Assembly: GCA_946481275.1 (NCBI GenBank)
Contig: CAMLMV010000036.1
Coordinates: 1-64,000, forward strand
DNA: 64,000 nt
Reading direction: 5' to 3'
Source: an uncultured Massilia sp.
GTDB taxonomy: Bacteria; Pseudomonadota; Gammaproteobacteria; Burkholderiales; Burkholderiaceae
In this document: in pieces, positions 1 through 9,511 of the stretch
Layout of the letters: every line of letters starts with the position of its first letter
How positions within the stretch are numbered: position 1 is the first letter of the stretch
Notes under the pieces: model-generated
Seen by the model: only the letters and a program-made list of their open reading frames with translations
Databases searched by the model: none
What the model was told of the DNA's origin: nothing
Translations under genes and position numbers: made by a program

Positions 1-2028
1 GTGGCGCTGGAATGGCTGCTGCGCCTGCCGCAGCAGCGCTGCCGCCAGAGCGAGGTGCGCGACCTGCTCGACGTGCCGGCGCTGGCCGCCCGCATCGGCC
101 TGGAGGAAGCCGATCTGCCCATCCTCGGGCACTGGATCGAGGGCGCCAGCGTGCGCTGGGGGCTGGACCAGCGTCACCGCGCGGGTCTCGGCCTCGGCTC
201 GGCCGGCGAGCAGAATTCCTGGCTGTTCGGCGTGCGCCGCATGCTGCTCGGCTATGCGACGGGCCACGGCGCCAGCTTCCGCGACATCGAGCCGTATCCG
301 GAAGTGGGCGGCCTCGATGCCGCGCTCGCGGGTTCGCTGGCGGAACTGGTCGAGGCGCTGCTCGCGTGGCGCGAAGACCTGGATCGCGTGCAGACGCCGA
401 TGCAGTGGGGCGATTGCGCCCGCGCGCTGCTGGCCCGCTTCTTCCGCGCGACGAACGAGGAAGACCGCCTGATGCTGCACCAGCTGGAAGAAGCGCTGCA
501 ATGCTGGCTGGAGATCTGCGAGAACGCGCTGTTCGACGAACCCGTGTCGCTCGCCGTGATGCGCGAGGCGTGGCTCGGCCAGCTGGACCAGCCGGCGCTG
601 TCGCACCAGTTCGTGTCCGGCGGCGTCACGTTCTGCACCCTGATGCCGATGCGCGCCGTGCCGTTTCGCGTCGTCTGCCTGCTCGGCATGAACGACGGCG
701 ACTTCCCGCGCCGCGGCCACCAGTCCGACTTCGACCTGCTCGCGCTGCCGGGCCTCTCCCGCCCCGGCGACCGCTCGCGCCGCGACGACGACCGCTACCT
801 GATGCTGGAAGCCGTCCTGGCCGCGCGCGACAAGCTGTACGTGAGCTGGGTGGGCCGCAACGTGCGCGACAACACGGAGCAGCCGGCGTCCGTGCTCGTG
901 TCGCAGCTGCGCGATTATCTCGCCGCCGGCTGGGACCTCGACCTGGCCGAACGCACGACGGTGCACGCCCTGCAGCCGTTCTCGCGCCGCTACTTCGAGC
1001 GCGGCGGCCTGCTCACCTATGCGGGCGAGTGGCGGTCGGCGCACGGTACCGAGACCGCAGGCGTCGGCGACGACGTGCTGCCTCCGTTCGAACTGGACGC
1101 CGACTACCGGCTCACGCTCGGCGAACTGGCGAACTTCCTGCGCCAGCCCGCGCGCTTCTTCTTCCGGCGCCGCCTCGGCGTGACGTTCACGGACCTGGAA
1201 GTCGTCGGCGAGGACGAGGAACCGTTCTCGCTCGACGCGCTCGACCGCTACTTCCTGGAGGACACGCTGCTGGACGACAGCGGCACGCCGGAAGCCCCGC
1301 ACGAGGTGCGCCAGGTGCTGGAGACGCGCGCGGCGCGGCTCGCGCGCGAAGGCGTGCTGCCCATCGGCCTCGTGGGCCGCCAGTGGCAGCAGCAGCTCGT
1401 CGACGACCTCGTGCCGGTGCGCCACGCATGGCTCGCGGCCGGCGCGCGTTATCCGAAGCCGGCGCCGAAGCTCGTCGTCAGCGCCGACGTGGGCGGCGTG
1501 CGCATCGAGGACTGGATCGACCGCCTGCGCAGCAACGACGAGGACACCGTGTGGCTGTTGCAGATGTCGTCCAAGGTGCTGGACCGCAAGGGCGAGCCGC
1601 GCGGCGACAAGGTGATCGGCCCGTGGCTGCGCCAGCTGGCCGCTGCCGCGATGGGCGAGCGCGTGGGCGGGGTGCTCGTCGCGCGCGACGCGAGCCTCGC
1701 GATGGCGCCGCTGGAACGTGGTCAGGCGCTCGCGCAACTGGAGACGCTGGTGGCGTTGTGGCGCTCGAACCTCGACCGCCCGCTGCCCGTCGCGTGCAAG
1801 ACGGCGCTGGCCCACTTCTCCGGCGGCGACGCGCGCGAGACGTACGACGGCGGCTTCGAGATCGACGGCGAAGTGATGGACCCGTGCCTCGCGCGTCTGT
1901 GGCCGGAATTCGCGCTGCTGCGCGCGGCCGGCGGCTGGCCGCTCGTGGCGGAAGCGCTGTACGGTCCCCTGGTCGCCTGGCTGAAGGACAGCGTGACGGT
2001 GACCCGCTTCGAAGGAGGCGAGCAATGA
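1..2028 (+). CDS. recC: RecC, exodeoxyribonuclease V gamma subunit (3' part)
   Basis: This is the C-terminal 675 codons of RecC; the gene begins before the window (E. coli RecC is about 1120 residues). RecC is the Chi-recognising scaffold subunit of the RecBCD helicase-nuclease that processes double-strand breaks. The visible part includes a conserved inactive-helicase segment with 'CLLGMNDGDFPR' around residue 230 and the family's C-terminal nuclease-like fold region. The identification rests on these motifs and on recB and recD following directly. The stop codon overlaps the recB start in an ATGA arrangement, so the genes are probably translationally coupled. The true start cannot be seen here. 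Confidence 0.93.
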   Translation: MALEWLLRLPQQRCRQSEVRDLLDVPALAARIGLEEADLPILGHWIEGASVRWGLDQRHRAGLGLGSAGEQNSWLFGVRRMLLGYATGHGASFRDIEPYPEVGGLDAALAGSLAELVEALLAWREDLDRVQTPMQWGDCARALLARFFRATNEEDRLMLHQLEEALQCWLEICENALFDEPVSLAVMREAWLGQLDQPALSHQFVSGGVTFCTLMPMRAVPFRVVCLLGMNDGDFPRRGHQSDFDLLALPGLSRPGDRSRRDDDRYLMLEAVLAARDKLYVSWVGRNVRDNTEQPASVLVSQLRDYLAAGWDLDLAERTTVHALQPFSRRYFERGGLLTYAGEWRSAHGTETAGVGDDVLPPFELDADYRLTLGELANFLRQPARFFFRRRLGVTFTDLEVVGEDEEPFSLDALDRYFLEDTLLDDSGTPEAPHEVRQVLETRAARLAREGVLPIGLVGRQWQQQLVDDLVPVRHAWLAAGARYPKPAPKLVVSADVGGVRIEDWIDRLRSNDEDTVWLLQMSSKVLDRKGEPRGDKVIGPWLRQLAAAAMGERVGGVLVARDASLAMAPLERGQALAQLETLVALWRSNLDRPLPVACKTALAHFSGGDARETYDGGFEIDGEVMDPCLARLWPEFALLRAAGGWPLVAEALYGPLVAWLKDSVTVTRFEGGEQ

Positions 2029-5000
2029 GCCAACTCCTCGACGCACTGGGCTTCCCGCTGCACGGCTCGCGCCTCATCGAGGCCAGCGCGGGCACCGGCA
2101 AAACGTGGACGATCGCCGCGCTGTACCTGCGGCTCGTGCTGGGCCACGGTGGCGACAGCGGTTTTACGCGCCCCTTGATGCCGCCCGAGATCCTCGTGAT
2201 GACCTTTACACGCGCCGCCACGCGCGAGCTGTCGAACCGCGTGCGCGAGCGCCTCGTGCAGGCGGCGGCGTGCTTCCGCGGCGAGATGGAGCCGGACGAT
2301 CCGTATCTGGAAGCGCTGGCCGATGCGTACGACGACGAGGCGTCCCGGCTCGTCGCCGCGCACCGGCTGGTCCTCGCGGCCGAGACGATGGACGAGGCGG
2401 CGATCTTCACCATCGATGCCTGGTGCCAGCGCATGCTGCGCGAGCACGCGTTCGACAGCGGCAGCCTGTTCGACGAAGAACTCGTCAGCGACGAGCGTGC
2501 GCTGTTCGAGGATGCGGCGCACGATTACTGGCGGCAGCACGTGTACCCGCTGTCCGGCGCGGCGCTGACGAGCCTCCTGTCCTGCTGGAGCGACGTCGAA
2601 GCGCTGAAACGGACCGTGCGCGAGCTGGTGCAGCGCGCGGGCCGCATCGACGACCGCATCGGCAACCTGAGTGAGCGGCCGCTGGGCGCGATCATCGCCG
2701 AGGCGGAACGCGAGCAGCGCGATGCGCTGAAGCGGCTGAAGGACGGCTGGCAGGCGCGTGCCGATGCGATGGCGTCGTGGATCGCGGCGCAGCGCAGCGT
2801 GAATCCGAAGGCGTTCAACGGCAACAAGATGCGCCCGGATTCGCTGGCGAAAGCGTTCGATGCGCTGCGCCGCTGGGCGGACGACCCGCAAGCACACTAT
2901 CCGCAACTAACCGACGCGCTGTGGGCCCGACTGACGCCCGACGGCATCCTCGATGCGTTCAGCAAGGATTACAGCGCGCCGATCCCGGAGTGCTTCGAGC
3001 ATACCAAGGCATTGAAAGAGGGGCTGGACGCCATCGCCCCCGTGGCGCACGCGCTGCTGCGCCATGCCGCCTGCGCCATCGCGCACCGCATGGCGGAGCT
3101 GAAGCGCCGCAACCGCCAGTTCGGTTTCGCCGACATGCTGGCGCGCCTGAAGGACGCGCTGGAGGGGCCGAACGGCGAGGCGCTGCGCCGGCGCATCCTC
3201 GACCAGTATCCGGTGGCGATGGTCGACGAATTCCAGGACACGTCGCCCGACCAGTACCGCATCTTCGACCTGCTGTACCGCGTGGCCGACAACGATCCGG
3301 CGCGCGGCCTGTTCCTCATCGGCGATCCGAAGCAGTCGATCTACGGCTTCCGCGGCGCGGACATCCACAGCTATCTGTCGGCGCGGCGGGCCACGCACGG
3401 CCGCCACTACCAGCTCGGGACGAACTACCGCTCGACGCGCCAGCTCGTCGCCGCCGTCAACCAGCTGTTCCGCCACGCGGAAGGGAATTACGCTGCGGGC
3501 GCCTTCCGCTTCCGCAAGGGCGAGGAGAATCCGTTGCCGTTCGATGCCGTCGACGCGGCGGGCCGCAAGCAGCAGCTGGTCGGCGTCGAGGGGCCGTTCC
3601 AGGCGCTGGCCGTCGGCGTGGCGGAGGTCGAGGACCTGCGCGCGGACGACTATCGCGAATTCTTCGCGCAGCACTGCGCGGAACACATCGTCCGGCTGCT
3701 GAACGATCCACGCGTGGGCTTCGCGGACGATGCCGGAAAGTTGACCCGCCTGATGCCCGCCGATATCGCGATCCTCGTGCGCGACCGGCGCGAGGCGGCG
3801 GCGGTCCGGCGCGCGCTCGTGCAAAGGAAGGTCGCGAGCGTGTATCTCTCCGACCAGGACTCGGTGGTGGAGAGCGACGAGGCGCGCGACGTGCTGCGCT
3901 GGCTGCAGGCGGTGGCGAATCCGCTCGACGTCACGCTTGCGCGCGCCGCGTTCGCGACCGCCACGTGCGCGCTGCCGCTGGCGGAACTGGCGCAGCTCGC
4001 GAGCGACGAACTGGCGTGGGAAGTCCGCGTCGAGCAACTGAAATCGCTGCACCAGGCATGGCAGCGGCAGGGCGTGCTGGCGATGCTGCGCCGCTTCATC
4101 CACGAACTGGGCCTGCCCGCCAAGCTGCTGGCGGCGCCGGGCGGCGAGCGGCGCCTGACGAACCTGCTGCACCTGGCGGAGCTTCTGCAGGAAGCGAGCC
4201 GCGAACTGGATGGCGAGCAGGCGCTGATCCGCTGGTTCGCCGAACAGGTCGAGGGCGTGGGCGAGGGTGGCGACGAACGGGTGCTGCGGCTGGAATCGGA
4301 CGCGGAACTGGTGAAGGTCGTCACGGTGCACAAGTCGAAGGGCCTGGAATATCCGCTCGTGTACCTGCCGTTCGCCGTCACCGCGCGCAAGACGGACCGC
4401 CGCAACCGCGCGTTCTTCGAATACGTGGAAGAGGATGGCGAGCGCCGCATCGATCTCGCGCTGTCCGACGCCGCAATGGAAGCCGTCGACCGCGCGCGCC
4501 TGGAGGAGGACCTGCGCCTGCTGTACGTGGCGCTGACGCGGGCGCGCCATTTCCTGTGGCTCGGCGTCGCCGCCGTCGCCGCGCGTAAAAAGGGCGAGAA
4601 CCAGCTGCACGAATCGGCGCTGGGCTATCTGCTGACGGGCGGCGCACCCGTGCCCGCGGCCGCCGTGCGCGAGCGCTGGGAACACCTGCGGGGCGACGTG
4701 GACGGGATCGAACTGCATGCGCTGGCCAGCCCGGACGGCTGTACGCGGCTGGCAAGGCAGGACGTGCGGCCGGATCTCGTCGAGCCGCCCCGTTTCGAGG
4801 CGCGCTTCGAACGCAACTGGGCCGTGGGTTCGTTCACGTCGCTGACGAAGAACACGGTGGCGGTGGCGCCGCCCACGCGGCCGCAGGAAGAGAATTTGCT
4901 GGAGGAAGAGGACCCGGGCGTCGTCCCCGTCACGCACAGCGAGGACGCGCCGTGGCACCGCTTCCCGCGCGGCGCCGGTCCCGGCAACTTCCTGCACGAG

Positions 5001-5675
5001 CAGCTCGAATGGATGGCCAGGGAAGGCTTCGGCCAGGTCGACAATGACGAGTTCCGCGTCCGCCTCGCACAGCGCATCCAGCGCGCCGGCTGGGGCAATC
5101 GTCTCGACGATGCGTTGGCCTGGCTGCGGATGATCGCCGTCACGCCGCTACCTCCGGTCGGCTGCGCGCTGGCGGACATCGACGCGCCGCTGGCCGAGAT
5201 GGAATTCTGGTTCCCCAGCCGCCAGCTGGACGTGGCCGCGCTCGACCGCCTGTGCCGCCAGCGCATGCTGGGAAACACGCCGCGTCCGATCCTGCCGGAG
5301 CGCCAGCTGCACGGCATGCTGAAGGGTTTTACGGACCTCGTGTTCGAATGCCACGGCCGCTACTGGGTGCTGGACTACAAATCGAATGCGCTCGGGCCGG
5401 GCGACACCGCGTACACGCAGGCCGCGATGGCGGCCGGCATGGCCGGGCACCGCTACGACATCCAGGGCGCCATCTACATGCTGGCGGTGCACCGCCTGCT
5501 GCGCGCGCGGTTGGGCGCCGAGTATTCCCCGCACGAGCACCTGGGCGGCGCGGTGTTCCTGTTCCTGCGCGGGATCGGCAACCCGGCCACGCACGGCTGC
5601 TACCTGATCGAGCCGGACGTGGAACTGCTGGACGGCCTCGATCGCCTGCTGGGAAAGGAGACGCATGAAGCCTGA
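2025..5675 (+). CDS. recB: RecB, exodeoxyribonuclease V beta subunit
   Basis: 1216 residues, close to E. coli RecB (1180). RecB is the 3'-5' helicase and the only nuclease of RecBCD. Walker A (ASAGTGKT) is at residues 20-27, the UvrD-type Walker B 'VDEFQDTSPDQ' near 400, 'GDPKQSIYGFRG' near 433, helicase motif VI 'LLYVALTRAR' near 830, and the C-terminal nuclease signature 'LDYKSN' near 1117. All the key motifs are intact. The ATG overlaps the recC stop by 4 bases, and a GGAGG lies just upstream ('gaaggaggcgagcaATG'), which supports this start over the longer upstream open frame. The last 11 bases overlap recD. Confidence 0.96.
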   Translation: MSQLLDALGFPLHGSRLIEASAGTGKTWTIAALYLRLVLGHGGDSGFTRPLMPPEILVMTFTRAATRELSNRVRERLVQAAACFRGEMEPDDPYLEALADAYDDEASRLVAAHRLVLAAETMDEAAIFTIDAWCQRMLREHAFDSGSLFDEELVSDERALFEDAAHDYWRQHVYPLSGAALTSLLSCWSDVEALKRTVRELVQRAGRIDDRIGNLSERPLGAIIAEAEREQRDALKRLKDGWQARADAMASWIAAQRSVNPKAFNGNKMRPDSLAKAFDALRRWADDPQAHYPQLTDALWARLTPDGILDAFSKDYSAPIPECFEHTKALKEGLDAIAPVAHALLRHAACAIAHRMAELKRRNRQFGFADMLARLKDALEGPNGEALRRRILDQYPVAMVDEFQDTSPDQYRIFDLLYRVADNDPARGLFLIGDPKQSIYGFRGADIHSYLSARRATHGRHYQLGTNYRSTRQLVAAVNQLFRHAEGNYAAGAFRFRKGEENPLPFDAVDAAGRKQQLVGVEGPFQALAVGVAEVEDLRADDYREFFAQHCAEHIVRLLNDPRVGFADDAGKLTRLMPADIAILVRDRREAAAVRRALVQRKVASVYLSDQDSVVESDEARDVLRWLQAVANPLDVTLARAAFATATCALPLAELAQLASDELAWEVRVEQLKSLHQAWQRQGVLAMLRRFIHELGLPAKLLAAPGGERRLTNLLHLAELLQEASRELDGEQALIRWFAEQVEGVGEGGDERVLRLESDAELVKVVTVHKSKGLEYPLVYLPFAVTARKTDRRNRAFFEYVEEDGERRIDLALSDAAMEAVDRARLEEDLRLLYVALTRARHFLWLGVAAVAARKKGENQLHESALGYLLTGGAPVPAAAVRERWEHLRGDVDGIELHALASPDGCTRLARQDVRPDLVEPPRFEARFERNWAVGSFTSLTKNTVAVAPPTRPQEENLLEEEDPGVVPVTHSEDAPWHRFPRGAGPGNFLHEQLEWMAREGFGQVDNDEFRVRLAQRIQRAGWGNRLDDALAWLRMIAVTPLPPVGCALADIDAPLAEMEFWFPSRQLDVAALDRLCRQRMLGNTPRPILPERQLHGMLKGFTDLVFECHGRYWVLDYKSNALGPGDTAYTQAAMAAGMAGHRYDIQGAIYMLAVHRLLRARLGAEYSPHEHLGGAVFLFLRGIGNPATHGCYLIEPDVELLDGLDRLLGKETHEA

Positions 5676-7614
5676 CGTCATCGACACCGGCGCGTTCTGG
5701 GCTGAAGTGGAACGCCTGACGGAGGCGGGCGAGCTACGCCGCCTGTCCGGCGTGTTCGCGCGCTTCGTGGCGAGCCTCGGCGATGGCGCCTGCGCCAAAT
5801 CGACGCCGTTGCTGCTCGCGTCCCTCGTGCTGTCCGAACTGGAAGGGCGAGGCCACAGCTGCCTGCTGCTGGACGACCTGGTGGGCGATCCGGCCGCGCT
5901 GCTCGGCTGGGCGGACGAGGACTGGAAGGCCCTGGCGAAAGCGGCAAAGCCGCTGCCGCGCGGCGTGAAGGGGTGGGTCGCGCAGCTGGCCGGGTGCGAG
6001 CAGGTGTGGCGCGTGGGCGACCTCGATTGCGACCAGCCGCTCGTGCTGGACGACACGCGCCTGTACCTGCGCCGCTACTGGCGCGACGAGACGCTGGTGG
6101 CCGCGTGCGTGCGCACGCGCGCGCAGGAACGCCGCGACGTCGACCTCGACCAGGCGCATACGTGGCTGGAAGCCCTGTTCGGCGCCCAGCGCGCGGGCGA
6201 GACGCCCGACTGGCAGCGCATTGCCTGCGCCGTCGCGCTGCGCGGCGCGTTCGCCATCATCACGGGCGGTCCGGGTACGGGTAAAACGTACACCGTGGCG
6301 CGGCTGCTGGCGCTGCTGTTCGCGACGGCGCCGGACGCCGCGCGCCAGCGCATCGCGCTCGCTGCCCCGACGGGCAAGGCCGCGGCGCGGCTGAAGCAGT
6401 CGATCGACAAGGCGCTGACCGAGCTGGCCGACCGCGTGGGCGGCGCATTGCCGCTGCGCGAACTGACCACGCGCATGGGCGCCGCGCGCACCCTGCACAG
6501 CCTCCTGGGCGCGCGCCCGGACACGCGCAGCTTCGCGCACCACCGCGGCAATCCGCTCGACGTCGACGTGCTGATCGTCGACGAAGCGTCGATGGTCCAT
6601 CTGGAAATGATGGCGTCGCTGCTGGACGCGCTGCCCGCGGGCGCCACCCTGATCCTGCTCGGCGACAAGGATCAACTGGCGTCGGTGGAAGCGGGCGCCG
6701 TGCTGGGCGACCTGTGCCACGACGCGCAGGCCGGCCGCTACGACGCGGACACGCTCGCGTATGTGCGCGCCGCCAGCGGCGAGACGATTCCCGCCGGGTA
6801 TGAAGGTCATGGCGGCCCGCTCGCCCAGCAGACCGTCATGCTGCGCCACAGCCGCCGCTTCGGCGGCCCGATCGGCAAGCTGGCGCTGGCCGTCAATGCG
6901 GGCGACGTCGACGGCGCGGCCGCCGCGCTGCGTGCGCCCGATGCGGCCGGCGTGCTGCGCTGGATCGACCACGCGCACCAGCACCACGTGATCCAGCTGG
7001 CGAACGAGGGTTATCGCCCCTATCTCGAACTGCTGCGTGCCGGCAGTGCGGGACACGGGAGCCACGAGGACTGGGTGCGCGCGGTGCTGCAGCGCTTCGA
7101 AGCGTTTCGCGTGCTGTGCGCCGTGCGCGAAGGCGAGTGGGGCGTCGAAGGCCTGAACGAGGCCATCGAACTGCGTCTCGCGCACGCGGGCCTGATCGTG
7201 CGCGGCGACTGGTACGTGGGCCGCCCCGTCATGGTCACCCGTAACGACTACCCGACAGGGACGTTCAACGGCGACATCGGCCTCGCGCTGCCGGATCCGG
7301 CCCGTCCCGGTTCGCTGCGCGTGTGGTTCCTGGAAGGCGACAACGTGCGCAGCGTGCTGGCCACGCGCCTGCGCCACGTGGAGACGGCGTACGCGATGAC
7401 GGTCCATAAATCGCAGGGCTCGGAATTCGCGCACACGGTGCTGGCCCTGCCGAAAGAGGGGGGCGCCGTGCTGGCGCGCGAGCTAGTCTATACGGGCATC
7501 ACGCGCGCGAGCCGCCAGTTCACCCTGACGACGCCGGCGCCGGCCGTGCTGGGCGACGCCATCCTGCGCCGTACGCACCGGGCCAGCGGGTTGCGGGGGA
7601 TGGTCGAACAATAG
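5665..7614 (+). CDS. recD: RecD, exodeoxyribonuclease V alpha subunit
   Basis: 649 residues (E. coli 608). RecD is the 5'-3' SF1B helicase of RecBCD. Walker A 'GGPGTGKT' is at about residues 201-208, Walker B 'VDEASM' near 305, 'GDKDQLASVEAG' near 333, and the C-terminal UvrD_C_2 motif 'TVHKSQGSEF' near 580. The start overlaps the end of recB by 11 bases and is preceded by 'ggaaaggagacgcATG', a strong ribosome binding site. The gene closes a recC-recB-recD operon. A loop insertion rich in Gly and His around residue 375, between motifs III and IV, is not clearly matched in E. coli by eye. Confidence 0.95.
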   Translation: MKPDVIDTGAFWAEVERLTEAGELRRLSGVFARFVASLGDGACAKSTPLLLASLVLSELEGRGHSCLLLDDLVGDPAALLGWADEDWKALAKAAKPLPRGVKGWVAQLAGCEQVWRVGDLDCDQPLVLDDTRLYLRRYWRDETLVAACVRTRAQERRDVDLDQAHTWLEALFGAQRAGETPDWQRIACAVALRGAFAIITGGPGTGKTYTVARLLALLFATAPDAARQRIALAAPTGKAAARLKQSIDKALTELADRVGGALPLRELTTRMGAARTLHSLLGARPDTRSFAHHRGNPLDVDVLIVDEASMVHLEMMASLLDALPAGATLILLGDKDQLASVEAGAVLGDLCHDAQAGRYDADTLAYVRAASGETIPAGYEGHGGPLAQQTVMLRHSRRFGGPIGKLALAVNAGDVDGAAAALRAPDAAGVLRWIDHAHQHHVIQLANEGYRPYLELLRAGSAGHGSHEDWVRAVLQRFEAFRVLCAVREGEWGVEGLNEAIELRLAHAGLIVRGDWYVGRPVMVTRNDYPTGTFNGDIGLALPDPARPGSLRVWFLEGDNVRSVLATRLRHVETAYAMTVHKSQGSEFAHTVLALPKEGGAVLARELVYTGITRASRQFTLTTPAPAVLGDAILRRTHRASGLRGMVEQ

Positions 7615-7628
7615 AACCGGGAGGGCAT

Positions 7629-7895
7629 ATGAGCAACGACTGCACGCACTTTCATCACATCGTGACCCGCGCGGGCAACACGGACGGTTGCGAGGAATGC
7701 CTTCAGATGGGCGACACGTGGGTGCACCTGCGCGTCTGCCTGACGTGCGGCCATGTCGGGTGCTGCGACCAGTCGAAGAACAAACACGCCACCAGGCATT
7801 TTCATGCGACCGGACACCCCGTGATCCGCTCGAAAGAGCATGGGGAAACGTGGGGCTGGTGCTACGTCGACCGGGTCGTCAAGGACCCGGTGTAG
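7629..7895 (+). CDS. UBP-type zinc finger protein
   Basis: 88 residues, essentially a single zf-UBP domain. Cys and His ligands are visible: 'CTHF' at the start, 'CEEC', 'CLTCGHVGCCDQS', then 'HATRHFHATGHPV'. In eukaryotes this fold binds the free C-terminus of ubiquitin. The bacterial stand-alone versions have no established role. It lies 14 bases after recD with a GGGAGG ribosome binding site, so it may be cotranscribed with the recBCD operon, although nothing links it to repair directly. Confidence 0.85.
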   Translation: MSNDCTHFHHIVTRAGNTDGCEECLQMGDTWVHLRVCLTCGHVGCCDQSKNKHATRHFHATGHPVIRSKEHGETWGWCYVDRVVKDPV

Positions 7896-8066
7896 CGGCG
7901 TGCTTGCGGACGAGCCGCACGAACGCGTTCGGACTGACCGGGCTGGTCCCGAGCTTGTAGGTCAGCGACAGCAGCATCTATTGACCAACACTCACGCACA
8001 ACCTTTGCTTTCCCAGTGGCAACAATGTTAAAGTTGCGTTCTGGGAATAGTTATCGGGGCATTATC

Positions 8067-8927
8067 GTGTTGATCGTGGTGGGTTTCATCATCGTGCTGC
8101 TGGCGGTATTCGGCGGCTTCGTGCTGCAGGACGGCCACCTGGCCGCGCTGTTCCAGCCCTACGAACTTCTGATGATCTTCGGCGGCGCGCTGGGCGCGTT
8201 CGTCATCGCCAACGACCGCAAGGCGATCGGCCTCACGTGGCAAAGCCTGCCGATGCTGTTCCACGGCTCGCGCTATACCCGCGAACTGTACATGGCGCTG
8301 ATGGCCCTGATGTTCGACCTGTTGACGAAAGTGCGCCGGGAAGGGCTGATGGCGCTCGAGAACGAGATCGACGCGCCGTACGAAAGCGCCGTCTTCACGA
8401 AGTACCGCATCATCCTGCTCGACGATCACCTGATGGATTTCATCACGGACTACCTGCGCCTGATGGTGTCCGGCACGATGAACAGCTACCAGCTGGAAAA
8501 CCTGATGGACAACGAGATCGCGACCTACCAGGAAGACGCCGACATCCCCGTGCAGGCGATCCATAAACTGGCCGACGGCATGCCGGCGTTCGGCATCGTC
8601 GCGGCCGTGATGGGGGTGGTGCACACGATGGGTTCCATCGGCCGGCCGCCGGCGGAGCTGGGCGGCCTGATCGCGGCCGCGCTCGTGGGGACGTTCCTCG
8701 GCATCCTGCTGTCGTACGGCCTCGTCGCGCCGCTCGGGAGCCTGCTGCACCGGCGTCACCAGGAAGTCGTCAAGGCGCTGCAATGCGTGAAGGTGACGCT
8801 GCTGGCGTCCATGAACGGCTATGCGCCGACGATCGCCGTGGAGTTCGGCCGCAAGGTCATCTCGGCGACGGAGCGCCCGACCTTCGCCGAGCTGGAAGGC
8901 CACGTGCGCCAGCTCAAGTCGCGCTAA
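8067..8927 (+). CDS. motA: MotA-type flagellar stator protein (orphan)
   Basis: 286 residues from the GTG at 8067 (E. coli MotA 295). MotA forms the proton channel of the flagellar motor with MotB and acts in the inner membrane. From this GTG the N-terminus 'LIVVGFIIVLLAVFGGF' aligns with the E. coli MotA N-terminus, and a GGGG lies 7 bases upstream. An in-frame ATG at 8025 would add 14 residues of poorer character. Four membrane segments are visible: about 1-20, 30-50, 170-190 and 200-225. The segment 'PAFGIVAAVMGVVHTMGS' is the conserved proline region of the channel. No motB follows; the next gene is convergent and its stop overlaps this one's (CTAA). Confidence 0.85.
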   Translation: MLIVVGFIIVLLAVFGGFVLQDGHLAALFQPYELLMIFGGALGAFVIANDRKAIGLTWQSLPMLFHGSRYTRELYMALMALMFDLLTKVRREGLMALENEIDAPYESAVFTKYRIILLDDHLMDFITDYLRLMVSGTMNSYQLENLMDNEIATYQEDADIPVQAIHKLADGMPAFGIVAAVMGVVHTMGSIGRPPAELGGLIAAALVGTFLGILLSYGLVAPLGSLLHRRHQEVVKALQCVKVTLLASMNGYAPTIAVEFGRKVISATERPTFAELEGHVRQLKSR

Positions 8928-9448
8928 CCGCGCGGCAGTTCGATCCCCGCCAGCTTCCAGCTCCACAGGCCGTCGCGCCGGAACACGAAGCTGCCGCCTT
9001 CCTCCGCCGTGACGGCGAAGTGACTCCAGCCGCGGTAGTGCAGCGCATAGTGCGGCCTGTCCCGCGGCGGCTCCGCGTCGGACGTTTGCGCTTCCCGTGC
9101 GGGCTTGCCGATCGATACCTTGCCGTGTTCGACCATCGCCGCGACGCCGGCCGGCGACACGATCGCGTCCACGAGCGGATCCGTGACGACCCGTGCGAAG
9201 GCCTGGCCGATCGCGGCGAACGGATTGCCGCCCGCGTCACGGTCGAGCGACCCGAGCAGCTGGCTTTTCACGCTGTCGCGCAGGGCAGGGAAGTCGACCT
9301 GGGCGGAGACGCCCTCGGCATCATGGCGCTCCGCGGCCGCGCGCAGGCGGTTCAGTGTCCACCAGGGGCTGGCGAAGCTCGTGGCGGCCACGACGAGGAG
9401 GGCGCCCACGGCGCCGGCGGTGAGGATTCGGGTACGGTTCATAGACAT
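8924..9448 (-). CDS. DUF2939 family membrane-anchored protein
   Basis: 174 residues with an N-terminal membrane anchor or signal segment (about residues 8-25), followed by a soluble domain that looks like DUF2939: the 'WWTLNRLRAAAERHD' opening and the 'VDFPALRDSVKSQL' segment. The function is unknown and the domain is predicted to face the periplasm. No clear ribosome binding site was found; ATG codons at 9448 and 9442 are both possible. The 3' end overlaps the motA stop by 3 bases, tail to tail. Confidence 0.7.
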   Translation of the reverse strand: MSMNRTRILTAGAVGALLVVAATSFASPWWTLNRLRAAAERHDAEGVSAQVDFPALRDSVKSQLLGSLDRDAGGNPFAAIGQAFARVVTDPLVDAIVSPAGVAAMVEHGKVSIGKPAREAQTSDAEPPRDRPHYALHYRGWSHFAVTAEEGGSFVFRRDGLWSWKLAGIELPRG

Positions 9449-9458
9449 TTGAAACGAC

Positions 9459-9488
9459 AAGGCCGGAACAGTCGCCCGTCCCGGCCTT
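9459..9488 (-). terminator. 8-bp perfect hairpin after the pbpG-type gene
   Basis: AAGGCCGG pairs perfectly with CCGGCCTT around a 14-base loop, between the end of the endopeptidase gene and the start of the DUF2939 gene, both on the minus strand. Only a broken T-run follows. It could terminate the upstream transcript, but it is not a classical terminator. Confidence 0.4.
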
Positions 9489-9511
9489 CGGTATTGATAT
9501 CAATCGCCCAC

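Noticed and set aside
7980..8062. A TAAAGTTG at 8029-8036 that matches the -35 of a sigma-28 flagellar promoter before motA
   Set aside because: No GCCGATAA-like -10 is found at the required distance, and the start site would leave almost no leader.
8028..8966. Long minus-strand open frame opposite motA, and many similar long antisense frames elsewhere (for example 1478-2434, 2907-4997, 28884-32135)
   Set aside because: They mirror strong genes on the other strand, lack ribosome binding sites and recognisable domains, and arise from high GC at third codon positions.
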